NCBI RefSeq assembly: GCF_004348675.1 | Contig: NZ_SMKN01000033.1 | Coordinates: 1 to 39,656, forward strand | Reading direction: 5' to 3' | DNA from: Micromonospora sp. KC606 | GTDB lineage: Bacteria; Actinomycetota; Actinomycetes; Mycobacteriales; Micromonosporaceae | DNA: 39,656 bases | In this document: piece by piece, positions 15,640 to 25,839 of the stretch | How positions within the stretch are numbered: the first letter of the stretch is position 1 | How the letters are laid out: every line of letters begins with the position of its first letter | Notes under the pieces: model-generated | The model's input: only the letters and a program-made list of their open reading frames with translations | Database searches by the model: none | What the model was told of the DNA's origin: nothing | Position numbers and translations under genes: made by a program

Positions 15640-16570
15640 AGGTCGGCAGCACAGGCGACGGCGTGACCCGAGGTGGTGTGGCCATACCGCAGACCACCGA
15701 TCACCGGATCGGCGCTGAAGCTGTCGTACACCCGATCGGTCACGGTCACGGCCGGGATCGCGGCGTACCCGCCGGCCAGCCCCTTACTGGTGACCACGAT
15801 GTCGGGGATCACGTCCTCGCGGTTGACGGCGAACATCCGGCCGCACCGGCCGTACGCGGTGAAGACCTCGTCCACGACGAGCAGCGCGCCGGCCTCGTCG
15901 CACAGCCGGCGCAGGCCGGGAAGGAACCCGTCGGGCAGGACGACACCACCGCCGACGTTGAGGAACGGCTCGACCACCACCGCAGCCGGCGGGTCGGCCG
16001 GATCCGCGTCGATCGCCCGCGAGAACGCCTCCAGCAGCAGCGGAAGCGACTCCGGCCGGCGCAGCTGGCGCGGCGGCACCGGCAGCTCCACCAACGTCAC
16101 CGGCAGGGGCGCGGGCAGGGGGTGTCGATTGCGCGGCAGGCTCGACAGGCTGCGGCTGAGCAGCGTCGCACCCTGGTAGCCACGTGCGGAGGAGACGATG
16201 CGCGATCGCGGGTGACCCGCGTGCCCGGCGACCTGGACCGCCATCAGCACCGCCGCGTCGAAGCCTTCGGAACCGCTGTTGACGAGGAGCGTCCGGTTCA
16301 GCGGACCGGGCAGGTAGGCGGCGAGCCGCTCGGCCAGGACGCCGGCGAGCTCGTGCGTGCTCAGCGACAGGTCGACGTGTTGCAGCCGGCTCGCCTGCTC
16401 GGCCAGGCTGCGGACCACCGCCGGATGGGCGTAGCCGCAGGTGGAGTTGAGCGCCGAGCCCTCGATGAGCCCACCGGCGACCAGGTGTGCCAGACGTAAC
16501 GGCTGTCGCGTTGCCTGGCCGGACCACCGTCGAGATCGCCGTCGCGCTGCGGTACGTTGCTGCGGGCCAT
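15640..16570 (-). pseudogene. PLP-dependent class III aminotransferase, internally deleted and 3'-truncated
   Basis: ATG 16570 with GAGGGG 8 bases upstream begins a reading (MARSNVPQRDG to RYVWHTWSP) matching the N-terminus of class III aminotransferases. Near 16485 the homology jumps to another frame at about LIEGSALNSTCGYAHP, with roughly 35-40 residues of the usual N-terminal domain missing. It then continues well: LLVNSGSEGFDAAVLMAVQ (PLP phosphate), SARGYQGAT, EPFLNVGGGVVLP, LLVVDEVFTAYGRCG (PLP Asp) and the lysine in VVTSKGLAGGY. Homology stops after YGHTTSGHAVACAA (about 15640), losing the C-terminal domain. The gene cannot make an active enzyme. It is divergent from the XRE regulator and was probably part of that locus. 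Confidence 0.75.
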
Positions 16571-16610
16571 GGGGTGCCCCTCGTCCTCGAGCGCCGGGTG
16601 CCGACACGTT

Positions 16611-16755
16611 GGCAACTGTTGCCTGCCAGTGTTACCAGACTTGCCAGGCATTCGTGGTGCTCAACGAGTACATCACTCGATCACGCAGCGAAGCCGCGGG
16701 GGCAACGCGGCGGCCGAACGTGCCAAAGTTTGTTCAATGGCTGACTTGCCTGGCA
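16611..16755. promoter_or_regulatory. Palindromic elements between the aminotransferase remnant and the XRE regulator
   Basis: Three palindromes lie in the divergent promoter region: GGCAAC-T-GTTGCC (16611-16623) and two copies of TTGCCWGGCA (16641-16650 with A, 16746-16755 with T), each preceded by AC. GGCAAC/GTTGCC pairs recur before the ABC genes and before the glycosyltransferase remnant. They are candidates for the operator of the adjacent XRE regulator. The function is inferred. Confidence 0.4.
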
Positions 16756-16822
16756 TAGTAGGCACACGACGCATTGACAGCGGCGCGACCTTGGGTGACA
16801 ACGACGGGATCAGCGAGGAGCA

Positions 16823-19167
<2,345 letters not shown>

Positions 19168-19171
<4 letters not shown>

Positions 19172-20103
19172 GCCGTGGTTCCCGAGGTCGTGGACGCACC
19201 CGCCCGTGCGGCCCGGTACTCGGCGCAGCTGGGCAGTCCGCGTTCTCGGATGATGTCGTTTATGGCGAAGAAGTCGGTGGCCGGCCCGTCGGCGAGCAGT
19301 CGGGTGATCGGGGTGTCGTACTTGTCGGCGATGTAGCGCCAGTTGCGCGTGGCCATGGCCTTGTCCAGCCCCAGCTTGGGGTGCGGATAGTGGATCGCGC
19401 CCGCATCCCGGTCGATCAGGAAGACGGCGCCGTCCTGGTGCAGGCGGTAGGCCAGGTCGATGTCCTCCGAGCCCCAGGTGCGGAACTTCTCGTCGAAGCC
19501 GCCGACCGCGCGCACCTGGCCGGTGCGGGCCGACACGTTGCACGTCCAGTACATGAGCCACGGCGCGGGAAGGTCGCGCAGCCGATCCTCGATGCGGGTG
19601 TAGAACCCCTCCCGGACGTCCAGCCACCGCCCTTCCCGGCGCAGCCGCGCGATCGTGCCGTCCACGTCGTCGAAGTCCAGCGTCTCGGTCATGTCGCCGG
19701 CGTCCTCGTTGCGGAAGTTGAAGCAGTAGACGTACCCGATCACCGCAGCCGGTTGCTCGACGGCGTGGCGACGGAGATGGGCACGCAGGCACCCGGAGTG
19801 CGCCAGAACGCCGGAGTCGAGGAACACGACGATGTCGCTCCGGGCGTGCGCGATGCCCACATTGCGGGCGGCAGCGACGCGGAAGCCCTCGTCGGGCTGG
19901 AAGAAGTACCGAACGTTCAGCCGGTCGTGGAACTGGGCCACCACCGCCGCGGTGTCGTCGCTGGAGCCGTCGTCGACCACGAGCACCTCGAACGCGTCGG
20001 TGCCGATGTCCTGCCGGGTCAGCGCGTCCAGCGTGCGCCGCAGCAGCGCCATCCGGTTGTAGGTGGGGATGACCACGCTGCACGTCGGGGTGATACCCGC
20101 CAT
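19168..20103 (-). CDS. Family 2 glycosyltransferase
   Basis: This 311-residue GT-A fold enzyme is complete. The nucleotide-sugar half shows [36 protein letters not shown] and [20 protein letters not shown]. The usual DxD is FLDSG here, with Asp but not a second acidic residue. The acceptor half has [20 protein letters not shown] and [12 protein letters not shown], the ED-rich motif of the galactosyl/GalNAc-transferase group. It is cytosolic, possibly membrane-associated. ATG 20103 is used. It is divergent from the ABC pair and coupled to the LLM fragment. A close relative survives as a 5' fragment at 24156, sharing [21 protein letters not shown] and other stretches. Sugar donor and acceptor are unknown. 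Confidence 0.88.
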
Positions 20104-20164
20104 CTGTCGCTGCCTTCCGATGTTGGCCGACGAGAGTCATCGGCGTGGATATGAAACCCGCACG

Positions 20165-20198
20165 GGCAACACATTAGGCACTTTTGTCAAAGGTTGCC
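20165..20198. promoter_or_regulatory. GGCAAC...GTTGCC inverted repeat between GT2 and the ABC genes
   Basis: GGCAAC (20165-20170) and GTTGCC (20193-20198) are separated by 22 bases that include TTTTGTCAAA and AGGCAC. The element lies in the divergent promoter region of the glycosyltransferase and the first ABC gene. The same pair occurs near the XRE gene and near 24120. It is a candidate operator. Confidence 0.4.
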
Positions 20199-20260
20199 AC
20201 ACCGGCGGCAGCATGGTCTGCTGAGCATCTGGTTCTCGGACGAGCGACGGGAGTCGAGGC

Positions 20261-22192
20261 ATGCTGGTGATGCGGCGCGGCCGGATCCGGTCCTGGCTGC
20301 GGCTGGCGGCGCTGCTGCGGCACGCGGGGTGGGACGTCCTCGTGCCGACCGTGCTGCTGGCGACCCTGTCCGGGCTGCTGCCCGCGGCGTTCATCGTGGC
20401 GATGGCCCGGGTGCTGACCCGCCTCACCGGGGCCGAGGGTTCGGCCGGTCTCGGCGACGCCGTCGCGGCGGCCGGGCCCGACCTGATCTTCGCATTCGTG
20501 ACCCTAGCGGGGCAGCAACTCGTCCCGCCCTTCCAGGAGGCGCTGGCCAAGTGGGCCGGGCGGCGAATCGACGGTCACGTCCTGGGCGCCCACCTGTCGA
20601 CCGCGTTGCGCGCACCGCTCGATCGGGTCGAGCAGGAGCGTGCGGTGTCGGCCATGGCCGAGGTCAGCGACGCCTACCTACGCGCCGCGCCGACGCCGGG
20701 GGTGGGCGCGGGTGTGCTGCCGATGCTGGCCGGCCGGTATCTCCAGCTGGCCAGCGCGCTGGTCCTGGTCGGCGTGACCGTCTCCTGGTGGGTCGCCGGT
20801 CTGCTGCTGATCGGGGCCCTGGTGATCCGGTTCGGCCAGCGCGGCGCGCTCGCCACGTTCACCGACGACTGGTCCCGGTTCGGCGACGCCCGGCAGCGGA
20901 TGAACTACGTGCAGGCGCTGGGCATCGAGCCGGGCGCGGCCAAGGAGATTCGCGTGCTCGGCCTGCTTCCGTGGCTGCAGCGGCGGTTCACCGCGGAGTC
21001 CCAGGGCTACCTGCGGCCGTTGTGGCGGCGCCGCCGCGAGGTGTACCTCCCGCCGTTCCTCGGGTACACGGCGATCGGGTTCGTCGTGGCGGTCGCGTCG
21101 TTCGTACTGATGAGCCGTTCGTACGACCTGGCAGACGGCGTCGCGGTGCTGGTGGTGGCCGTGCAGGCCATGCTGCTCCCACTGCGCTTCGGCAGCTACT
21201 TCCCGGAGTGCGACGTCCAGACGCAGTACGGGCTGCAGTCCCAGAACACCATGGCGGAGTACCGGGAGCTGGTGACCAGCCCCACCGACGCCACCGAGCC
21301 CGCTGACCACGCTCGGACGTTCGGCCGCCCCGCCGCACCGGCGACAACGGCACCCCGTCGGGCATCCGACGAGCGGTCGCCGCACGAGATCCGCTTCGCC
21401 GACGTGCACTTCCGCTATCCGGGCGCCGAACGGGAGGTGCTACGCGGTCTGGACCTGACGCTTGCCGCCGGGCGCTCGACGGCGCTGGTCGGCGTCAACG
21501 GGGCCGGCAAGACCACCCTGGTCAAGCTGCTGGCCGCCGGCTACCCGCCGACGTCCGGTTCGGTGCTGGTCGACGGCGAGGAACTAACCACCCTCGATCC
21601 GGCCCGATGGCGGCGCGACCTGGCCGTCATCTTCCAGAAGTTCGTCCGGTTCGACCTCAGCCTGCGGGAGAACCTGCACCTCGGCGCGGCGCACCTGCCC
21701 GCCGACGAGGAGGTCATGCGGGCGGCGCTCGCCCGCGCCAACGCCCTGGACATCTTCGAGCGCCTGCCGGCGGGCCTGGACACCGTGCTCTCTCCGGAGT
21801 ACACGGGCGGCACCGGCCTGTCCGGCGGCCAGTGGCAGCGGGTGGCGCTCGCCCGGGCCTTCTACGCCGTGCATCAGGGCGCGACCGTGCTGGTCCTGGA
21901 CGAACCGACGGCCCAGCTCGACGTGCGCTCCGAAGTGGACTTCTACGACCGGTTCCTGGAGCTGACCGACGGGCTGACCACGCTGGTGATCTCGCACCGG
22001 TTCTCCACGGTACGCCGTGCCGACGCGATCGCGGTGCTGGAGGACGGCCGGATCACCGAGTTCGGCGATCACGACCAGTTGCTGTCCGGCTCCGGGACGT
22101 ACGCCTCGATGTTCCGTACCCAGGCCGGCCGGTTCGCCGCCGTGGCAGCCGACCACCCGGCCGGAGGCCCTGCGGCGACCGTCGCGCCCTAG
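20261..22192 (+). CDS. ABC transporter, fused permease/ATPase (half-transporter 1)
   Basis: This 643-residue type IV ABC exporter half has about six membrane helices in residues 25-320 (for example VLVPTVLLATLSGLLPAAFI, YLQLASALVLVGVTVSWWVA, FLGYTAIGFVVAVASFVLM). A charged linker (345-370) and a complete ATPase follow: Walker A GVNGAGKTT (about 410), Q-loop IFQKFVRFDL, signature LSGGQWQR (about 519), Walker B TVLVLDEP and H-loop ISHRFSTV. It should export a hydrophobic or peptide-like substrate. ATG 20261 is used. The second half-transporter begins 71 bases after its stop, so the two probably form a heterodimer. Both ATPases have complete catalytic motifs as read. Confidence 0.9.
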   Translation: MLVMRRGRIRSWLRLAALLRHAGWDVLVPTVLLATLSGLLPAAFIVAMARVLTRLTGAEGSAGLGDAVAAAGPDLIFAFVTLAGQQLVPPFQEALAKWAGRRIDGHVLGAHLSTALRAPLDRVEQERAVSAMAEVSDAYLRAAPTPGVGAGVLPMLAGRYLQLASALVLVGVTVSWWVAGLLLIGALVIRFGQRGALATFTDDWSRFGDARQRMNYVQALGIEPGAAKEIRVLGLLPWLQRRFTAESQGYLRPLWRRRREVYLPPFLGYTAIGFVVAVASFVLMSRSYDLADGVAVLVVAVQAMLLPLRFGSYFPECDVQTQYGLQSQNTMAEYRELVTSPTDATEPADHARTFGRPAAPATTAPRRASDERSPHEIRFADVHFRYPGAEREVLRGLDLTLAAGRSTALVGVNGAGKTTLVKLLAAGYPPTSGSVLVDGEELTTLDPARWRRDLAVIFQKFVRFDLSLRENLHLGAAHLPADEEVMRAALARANALDIFERLPAGLDTVLSPEYTGGTGLSGGQWQRVALARAFYAVHQGATVLVLDEPTAQLDVRSEVDFYDRFLELTDGLTTLVISHRFSTVRRADAIAVLEDGRITEFGDHDQLLSGSGTYASMFRTQAGRFAAVAADHPAGGPAATVAP

Positions 22193-22263
22193 CCAGCATG
22201 TCCGCAGTGGACGAACCGCGGCCGGTGACCGGGGCCGCCCCGACGCATCCCAGGAGGCCGAAC

Positions 22264-24069
22264 GTGAGGACCCTGACCGCCGCCCGGGAACTGCTGACGA
22301 TGGCGTGGCGGATCGACCGGGGCAAACTGGTCCGGTCGGCGCTGCTGCTCCTCGCCGGCTTCCTCGCCACGCCGCTCATCGCGCTCGGGCTGCGTGAGTT
22401 GACCGACGCGCTTCTCGCCGGCCGGACCGGGTGGGCGGCGTGGGTCGGCGTGATCCTCGCCGGGCTGCTCCTCGTGGAGCTGATGGGTGGCCACTTCGCC
22501 CACCTGCTCTACTTCGAGTTGGGCGAGCAGTCCCACACCCACCTGCAACAGCGCCTCTTCACGGCGGCGAACGCCGGGGTTCCGCTGTCGCAGCGGGAGC
22601 AACCGGACTACGCCGACGACCTTCAGGTGGCGCAGTCGCGCACGTTCGAGATCAACCGGGCGCTGGAGTCCATCCTCCAGTTCGGTGGGCTCGTCGTGCA
22701 GCTCGCCGTCAGCACCGTGCTGATCGCCCGGCTGCACCCCGTGCTGGTCCTGGTGCCGTGCCTGGCGGTCTTCCTGGTGATGGCGAGCGCCTGGGCCCAT
22801 CGGGAGGTGGAGCGGGCACAGGAACACGCGGCCGAGCAGAACCGCCGCGCCCGGCATTTCCTCGAGCTGTCGACGGCGCCGGAAAGCATGCTGGAGCTGC
22901 GCCTGTGGGGGCTGGAGGCCGAGGTGACGGCGCGCCACGCCGCGGCCTGGGAGGAGGCCACCCGCCGGCTGGGACGGGGACAGCTGCGGGCCGCCCTCGG
23001 CAAGGTGGTGGGACAGTTGGCGTTCGCCGCCGGGTACGCCGGCGCGCTGCTGTTCGTCTTCCAGCAACTGGCCGAGGGGCGGGCCACCGTCGGTGACTTC
23101 GTCATGGTGCTCGCCCTGGCCGTGCAGACCACCATGCAGATCATCACCGCGGTGAGCCTGCTCGGGGTGCTGCAGCAGGCCGGGCGGACGATCGCCCGGG
23201 TCGAGAAGCTGAGCGAGGTCCGGCCGGCGGAGCCGGCGCCCGGTGTCGAACCGGACCGCGAGCCGGTGGCCGACGCCGGCCCTCCGACCGACCGCGGCAT
23301 CGTCCTGCGCGACGTCTCGTTCGCCTATGCCGGCGCCGATCGCCTGGTGCTGGATCGGATCAACCTGACGTTCCCCGCCGGCGCCGTGGTCGCCGTGGTC
23401 GGCGAGAACGGCGCCGGCAAGAGCACTCTGGTGAAGCTGCTGTGCGGTTTGTACCAGCCGACCGGCGGGCGGATCTGGTTCGACGGGCGGGACGTGACGG
23501 CGACGGCCGGACCGGACCGTCCCACCACGGCCGCGCTGTTCCAGGACTTCGCCCGGGTGGAGCTGGCCCTGCGCGACAGCGTGGGGATCGGCGCAGTCGA
23601 GGGCGAGGTCATCGCCGACGACCGGGCCGTCACGGACGCGCTGCACGGCGCCGACATCGCCGATCTGCCAGAGCGGCTGCCGGACGGGCTCGGTTCCGTC
23701 CTGGGCTCGCGGTACGCGCACGGCGCCGAACTGTCCGGCGGCCAGTGGCAGCGCGTCGGCCTGGCACGTGCCCTCGTCCGGGAGCGACCCGCGCTGCTGA
23801 CGCTCGACGAGCCTGCGGCCGCGCTGGACCCGATGGCCGAGCACGCGCTGTTCGAGCGGTTCGCGGCGGCGGCTCGGGCCCAGGACGCCCACGGCGCGGT
23901 GACCGTGTACGTTTCGCACCGTTTCTCCACCGTGCGCATGGCCGACCTCATCGTGGTCCTGGCGGATGGCCGGGTCGCCGCCTGCGGGACGCACGAGGAG
24001 CTGATGCGTGCCGGCGGCACGTACGCGGAGCTCTACAGCATGCAGGCCCGGGCGTACGCCTCGTCCTGA
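22264..24069 (+). CDS. ABC transporter, fused permease/ATPase (half-transporter 2)
   Basis: This 601-residue partner of the preceding gene has membrane helices in residues 20-300 (SALLLLAGFLATPLIALGL, WVGVILAGLLLVELMGGHF, LVVQLAVSTVLIARLHPVLV) and an ATPase with Walker A GENGAGKST (about 380), Q-loop LFQDFARVEL, signature LSGGQWQR (about 489), Walker B LLTLDEP and H-loop VSHRFSTV. GTG 22264 is chosen because a perfect AGGAGG sits 6 bases upstream; ATG 22198 would add 22 Pro-rich residues and lacks a ribosome site. The gene ends 31 bases before a long perfect inverted repeat. The exported compound is presumably made or modified by the neighbouring glycosyltransferase and lost genes. Confidence 0.9.
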   Translation: MRTLTAARELLTMAWRIDRGKLVRSALLLLAGFLATPLIALGLRELTDALLAGRTGWAAWVGVILAGLLLVELMGGHFAHLLYFELGEQSHTHLQQRLFTAANAGVPLSQREQPDYADDLQVAQSRTFEINRALESILQFGGLVVQLAVSTVLIARLHPVLVLVPCLAVFLVMASAWAHREVERAQEHAAEQNRRARHFLELSTAPESMLELRLWGLEAEVTARHAAAWEEATRRLGRGQLRAALGKVVGQLAFAAGYAGALLFVFQQLAEGRATVGDFVMVLALAVQTTMQIITAVSLLGVLQQAGRTIARVEKLSEVRPAEPAPGVEPDREPVADAGPPTDRGIVLRDVSFAYAGADRLVLDRINLTFPAGAVVAVVGENGAGKSTLVKLLCGLYQPTGGRIWFDGRDVTATAGPDRPTTAALFQDFARVELALRDSVGIGAVEGEVIADDRAVTDALHGADIADLPERLPDGLGSVLGSRYAHGAELSGGQWQRVGLARALVRERPALLTLDEPAAALDPMAEHALFERFAAAARAQDAHGAVTVYVSHRFSTVRMADLIVVLADGRVAACGTHEELMRAGGTYAELYSMQARAYASS

Positions 24070-24100
24070 GGCGCCGAGCCAGACCCTTGGCACATCATTT

Positions 24101-24142
24101 GCCATCTCTAGGCAACGTGTGGCGAGGTTGCCTAGAGATGGC
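24101..24142. repeat. Perfect 16-bp inverted repeat before the glycosyltransferase remnant
   Basis: GCCATCTCTAGGCAAC (24101-24116), a 10-base loop, and GTTGCCTAGAGATGGC (24127-24142) pair without mismatch. The second arm ends one base before the ribosome site GAGGAGG of the GT2 fragment. A second dyad, TGGCA-N7-TGCCA (24088-24104), overlaps its left end. It could be a terminator for the ABC genes, an operator, or an RNA hairpin beside the ribosome site. It has no T-run. Confidence 0.7.
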
Positions 24143-24155
24143 CGAGGAGGATGTG

Positions 24156-24311
24156 ATGACCCGCCGACCGGACTGCACCGTCGTCGTGCCCACCTACAAC
24201 CGGATGGCGTTGCTGGCCCGCACGCTGGACTCGCTCAGCCGTCAGGATCTCGGGACCGATCGGTTCGAGGTGCTGGTGGTCGACGACGGTTCCACCGACG
24301 CCACCCGCGAC
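24156..24311 (+). pseudogene. Family 2 glycosyltransferase, 5' fragment
   Basis: ATG 24156 follows GAGGAGG by 5 bases. The first about 50 residues are the start of a GT2 enzyme: [46 protein letters not shown]. They closely resemble the intact GT2 encoded at 20103-19168, so the two are paralogues. After TRD (about 24311) the GT2 frame ends within 8 codons and the sequence becomes the 3' part of a GT8-type gene in another frame. Confidence 0.8.
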
Positions 24312-24671
24312 ACTTCAACTCGGGCGTACTCCTGATCGACATGCGGCGCTGGCGCGCCGATGGGATCGGCGAGCGAGCGATCGAGATGCACCAGCGGTTC
24401 GGCGCCGACACCACACATGCCGATCAGGACATCCTCAACCACGTCTTCGCGGGACGCTGGACACCACTACCCGAGAAGTGGAACAAGATGATCGAGCACC
24501 CGGTCCTGGGCAAGTTCGGCGCCGGACGGCTGGACGAGTTGACCCGGCAGGAGGGCATGGTGCACTACGTCGGCGCGGTGAAGCCCTGGCAGGACGGCTT
24601 CCCGGACAATCCCCCTCCGGCACATGTACGAGCGGTACGCCGCCGGCCTGGAAAGGGTCCAGGCGGCTTGA
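24312..24671 (+). pseudogene. GT8-type glycosyltransferase, 3' fragment with frameshift
   Basis: The reading HFNSGVLLIDMRRWRADGIG, then HADQDILNHVFAGRWTPLPE, KWNKMIEHPVLGKFG and VHYVGAVKPWQDGFPDN is the C-terminal half of a family 8 glycosyltransferase (FNSGVLLID, DQDxLN and HYxGxxKPW motifs). A run of five C bases at about 24611 carries one extra base; correcting it gives LRHMYERYAAGLERVQAA and a natural stop at 24671. The N-terminal nucleotide-sugar-binding half is missing, replaced by the start of a GT2 gene. Confidence 0.78.
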
Positions 24672-24773
24672 CGCCGTCCGGGCCCTCTTCGCGGAACGCG
24701 CATCGACTTCGCCGGCATCTCTGGCGCACACCCAGGTCAAACCCCAAAAACCCTAGCCCCGGAGAGCGTGCGC

Positions 24774-25229
24774 TCAGGGCTCGCGGACCGCGTCGGCCAC
24801 CCGGCCGAGCAGCGCCGTCAACCGCGTGGTTTCCTCCGGACCCAGCGCCTTGATGATCCGTTGCTCGATCCCGACGATCACTGCGTCGGCCGCACGTAAT
24901 GCCTCGTGGCCGGCATCGGCGAGGTGGAGTTCCTGTACGTGGCGGTGACGCGGGTGGGAGCGGCGCTCCAGCAGGCCCTGTTCTTCCAACCGAGCAACCA
25001 GGGCGGCCACCGCCTGTGGAGTGACGTGCAGGCGGCGGGCCAACTCCGCTCCGGTCAGGCCGGGTTCGGCGTGGATGGACACCAGCAGCGAGTAGTGCGC
25101 TGCGGCCATGCCCAGAGGGCGCAGCCGCTGCTCCTTGCGCGCCTGGACCGCCACCTCAGCGCGCCGCAGCGCCCAGGTCACTCGGCCCAGCGCATCGACA
25201 GCGACCGGTTCCTTCGCGTTCCGCCTCAC
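24774..25229 (-). CDS. MarR-family transcriptional regulator
   Basis: This 151-residue winged-helix repressor has a dimerisation N-terminus, then LTGAELARRLHVTPQAVAAL (recognition helix region about 58-80), VARLEEQGLLERRSHPRHRH (wing) and the C-terminal helices around ALGPEETTRLTALLGRV. It should bind a palindrome as a dimer and release it on binding a small aromatic or oxidant. The start is GTG 25229, which lies inside an inverted repeat (25224-25253), consistent with autoregulation and a near-leaderless message. It faces a collapsed SDR gene on the other strand, probably its former target. Confidence 0.9.
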   Translation of the reverse strand: MRRNAKEPVAVDALGRVTWALRRAEVAVQARKEQRLRPLGMAAAHYSLLVSIHAEPGLTGAELARRLHVTPQAVAALVARLEEQGLLERRSHPRHRHVQELHLADAGHEALRAADAVIVGIEQRIIKALGPEETTRLTALLGRVADAVREP

Positions 25230-25253
25230 ATGACGAGGATACGGAATGTGAGG
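25224..25253. promoter_or_regulatory. Inverted repeat over the MarR start
   Basis: CCTCACAT and ATGTGAGG form perfect 8-base arms 14 bases apart (22 bases centre to centre) and cover the MarR start codon. Position suggests autorepression. Confidence 0.5.
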
Positions 25254-25256
25254 ATA

Positions 25257-25268
25257 TCAAGCGCTTGA
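25257..25268. promoter_or_regulatory. MarR-type operator palindrome
   Basis: TCAAGCGCTTGA is a perfect 12-base palindrome, partly extended by ATA on the left. It is of the size and kind bound by MarR dimers and lies between the MarR gene and the divergent SDR fragment, 31 bases before the SDR start. Confidence 0.5.
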
Positions 25269-25299
25269 CGTGAAACAAGGGGTGAATGATCATTGCCTC

Positions 25300-25491
25300 A
25301 TGTCTCGCACCATTGCTCTCATCACGGGAGCCTCGTCCGGTATGGACGCGCTTGACTCCTCGCGCCCGACGGTCTGGGTACCCGGGCTGCAGGCCCGGTC
25401 CGCGGCGCTGGACGTGTTGCTGGCCGCGGCCCTGCTGACCGGCGGCAACCATCCCGTCCCCGCCGCCTGTCACCAGCCAGCAACCCGTTGA
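25300..25491 (+). pseudogene. Short-chain dehydrogenase/reductase, internally deleted
   Basis: ATG 25300 begins MSRTIALITGASSG, the unmistakable TGxxxGxG start of an SDR nucleotide-binding domain. At residue 15 the sequence jumps to MDALDSSRPTVWVPGLQARS and a hydrophobic stretch, then stops after 63 residues. The second part resembles the C-terminal end of an SDR with a Trp-Val-Pro motif. The catalytic Ser-Tyr-Lys region is entirely absent. This is a remnant of an about 250-residue gene, or of two adjacent SDR genes. Confidence 0.65.
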
Positions 25492-25839
25492 GGATGCGTC
25501 GCCCAAGACCCCTTTCGCGCTATTCACGGGTGTCGTCCCGGGGATCAGGTGGCGGCAGCACCACGGGCAGTGTGGGCGGCTGCGGTGGTGGCCCCCGTGA
25601 CGTAGGTCACGTCGAGGCGAGAACCCTGTGGCGGACGACGGCGTCTGGCTGGGCGTGACAGGGACAGGGACAGGGATGCCGACGAGCGGCCACTGCGACG
25701 ACAGGCCGCCCGGCCACCCACGCGTAGCCGGACCATGATCGGCGCGATCGTAACCGTGCCTCGGTACGACATTTCAGCCTGTCGTGCCGATGGCCACAGC
25801 CGGAACTGCTTCGACCGTCCGACATGGAGGCACGATCGC
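25492..25839. other. Intergenic region upstream of alr
   Basis: No gene is seen. The region holds a dyad CGTGAC-GTAG-GTCACG (25596-25611) and three tandem copies of a GACAGG hexamer (about 25656-25673). The dyad could be an operator; distance to the alr start (about 230 bases) makes its target uncertain. Just before alr, GGAGG lies 10 bases from ATG 25840. Confidence 0.4.

Noticed and set aside
22189..24105. 638-codon minus-strand open frame opposite the second ABC transporter
   Set aside because: The plus strand has membrane helices, Walker A, signature and Walker B motifs in order; the minus frame has none and is a shadow.
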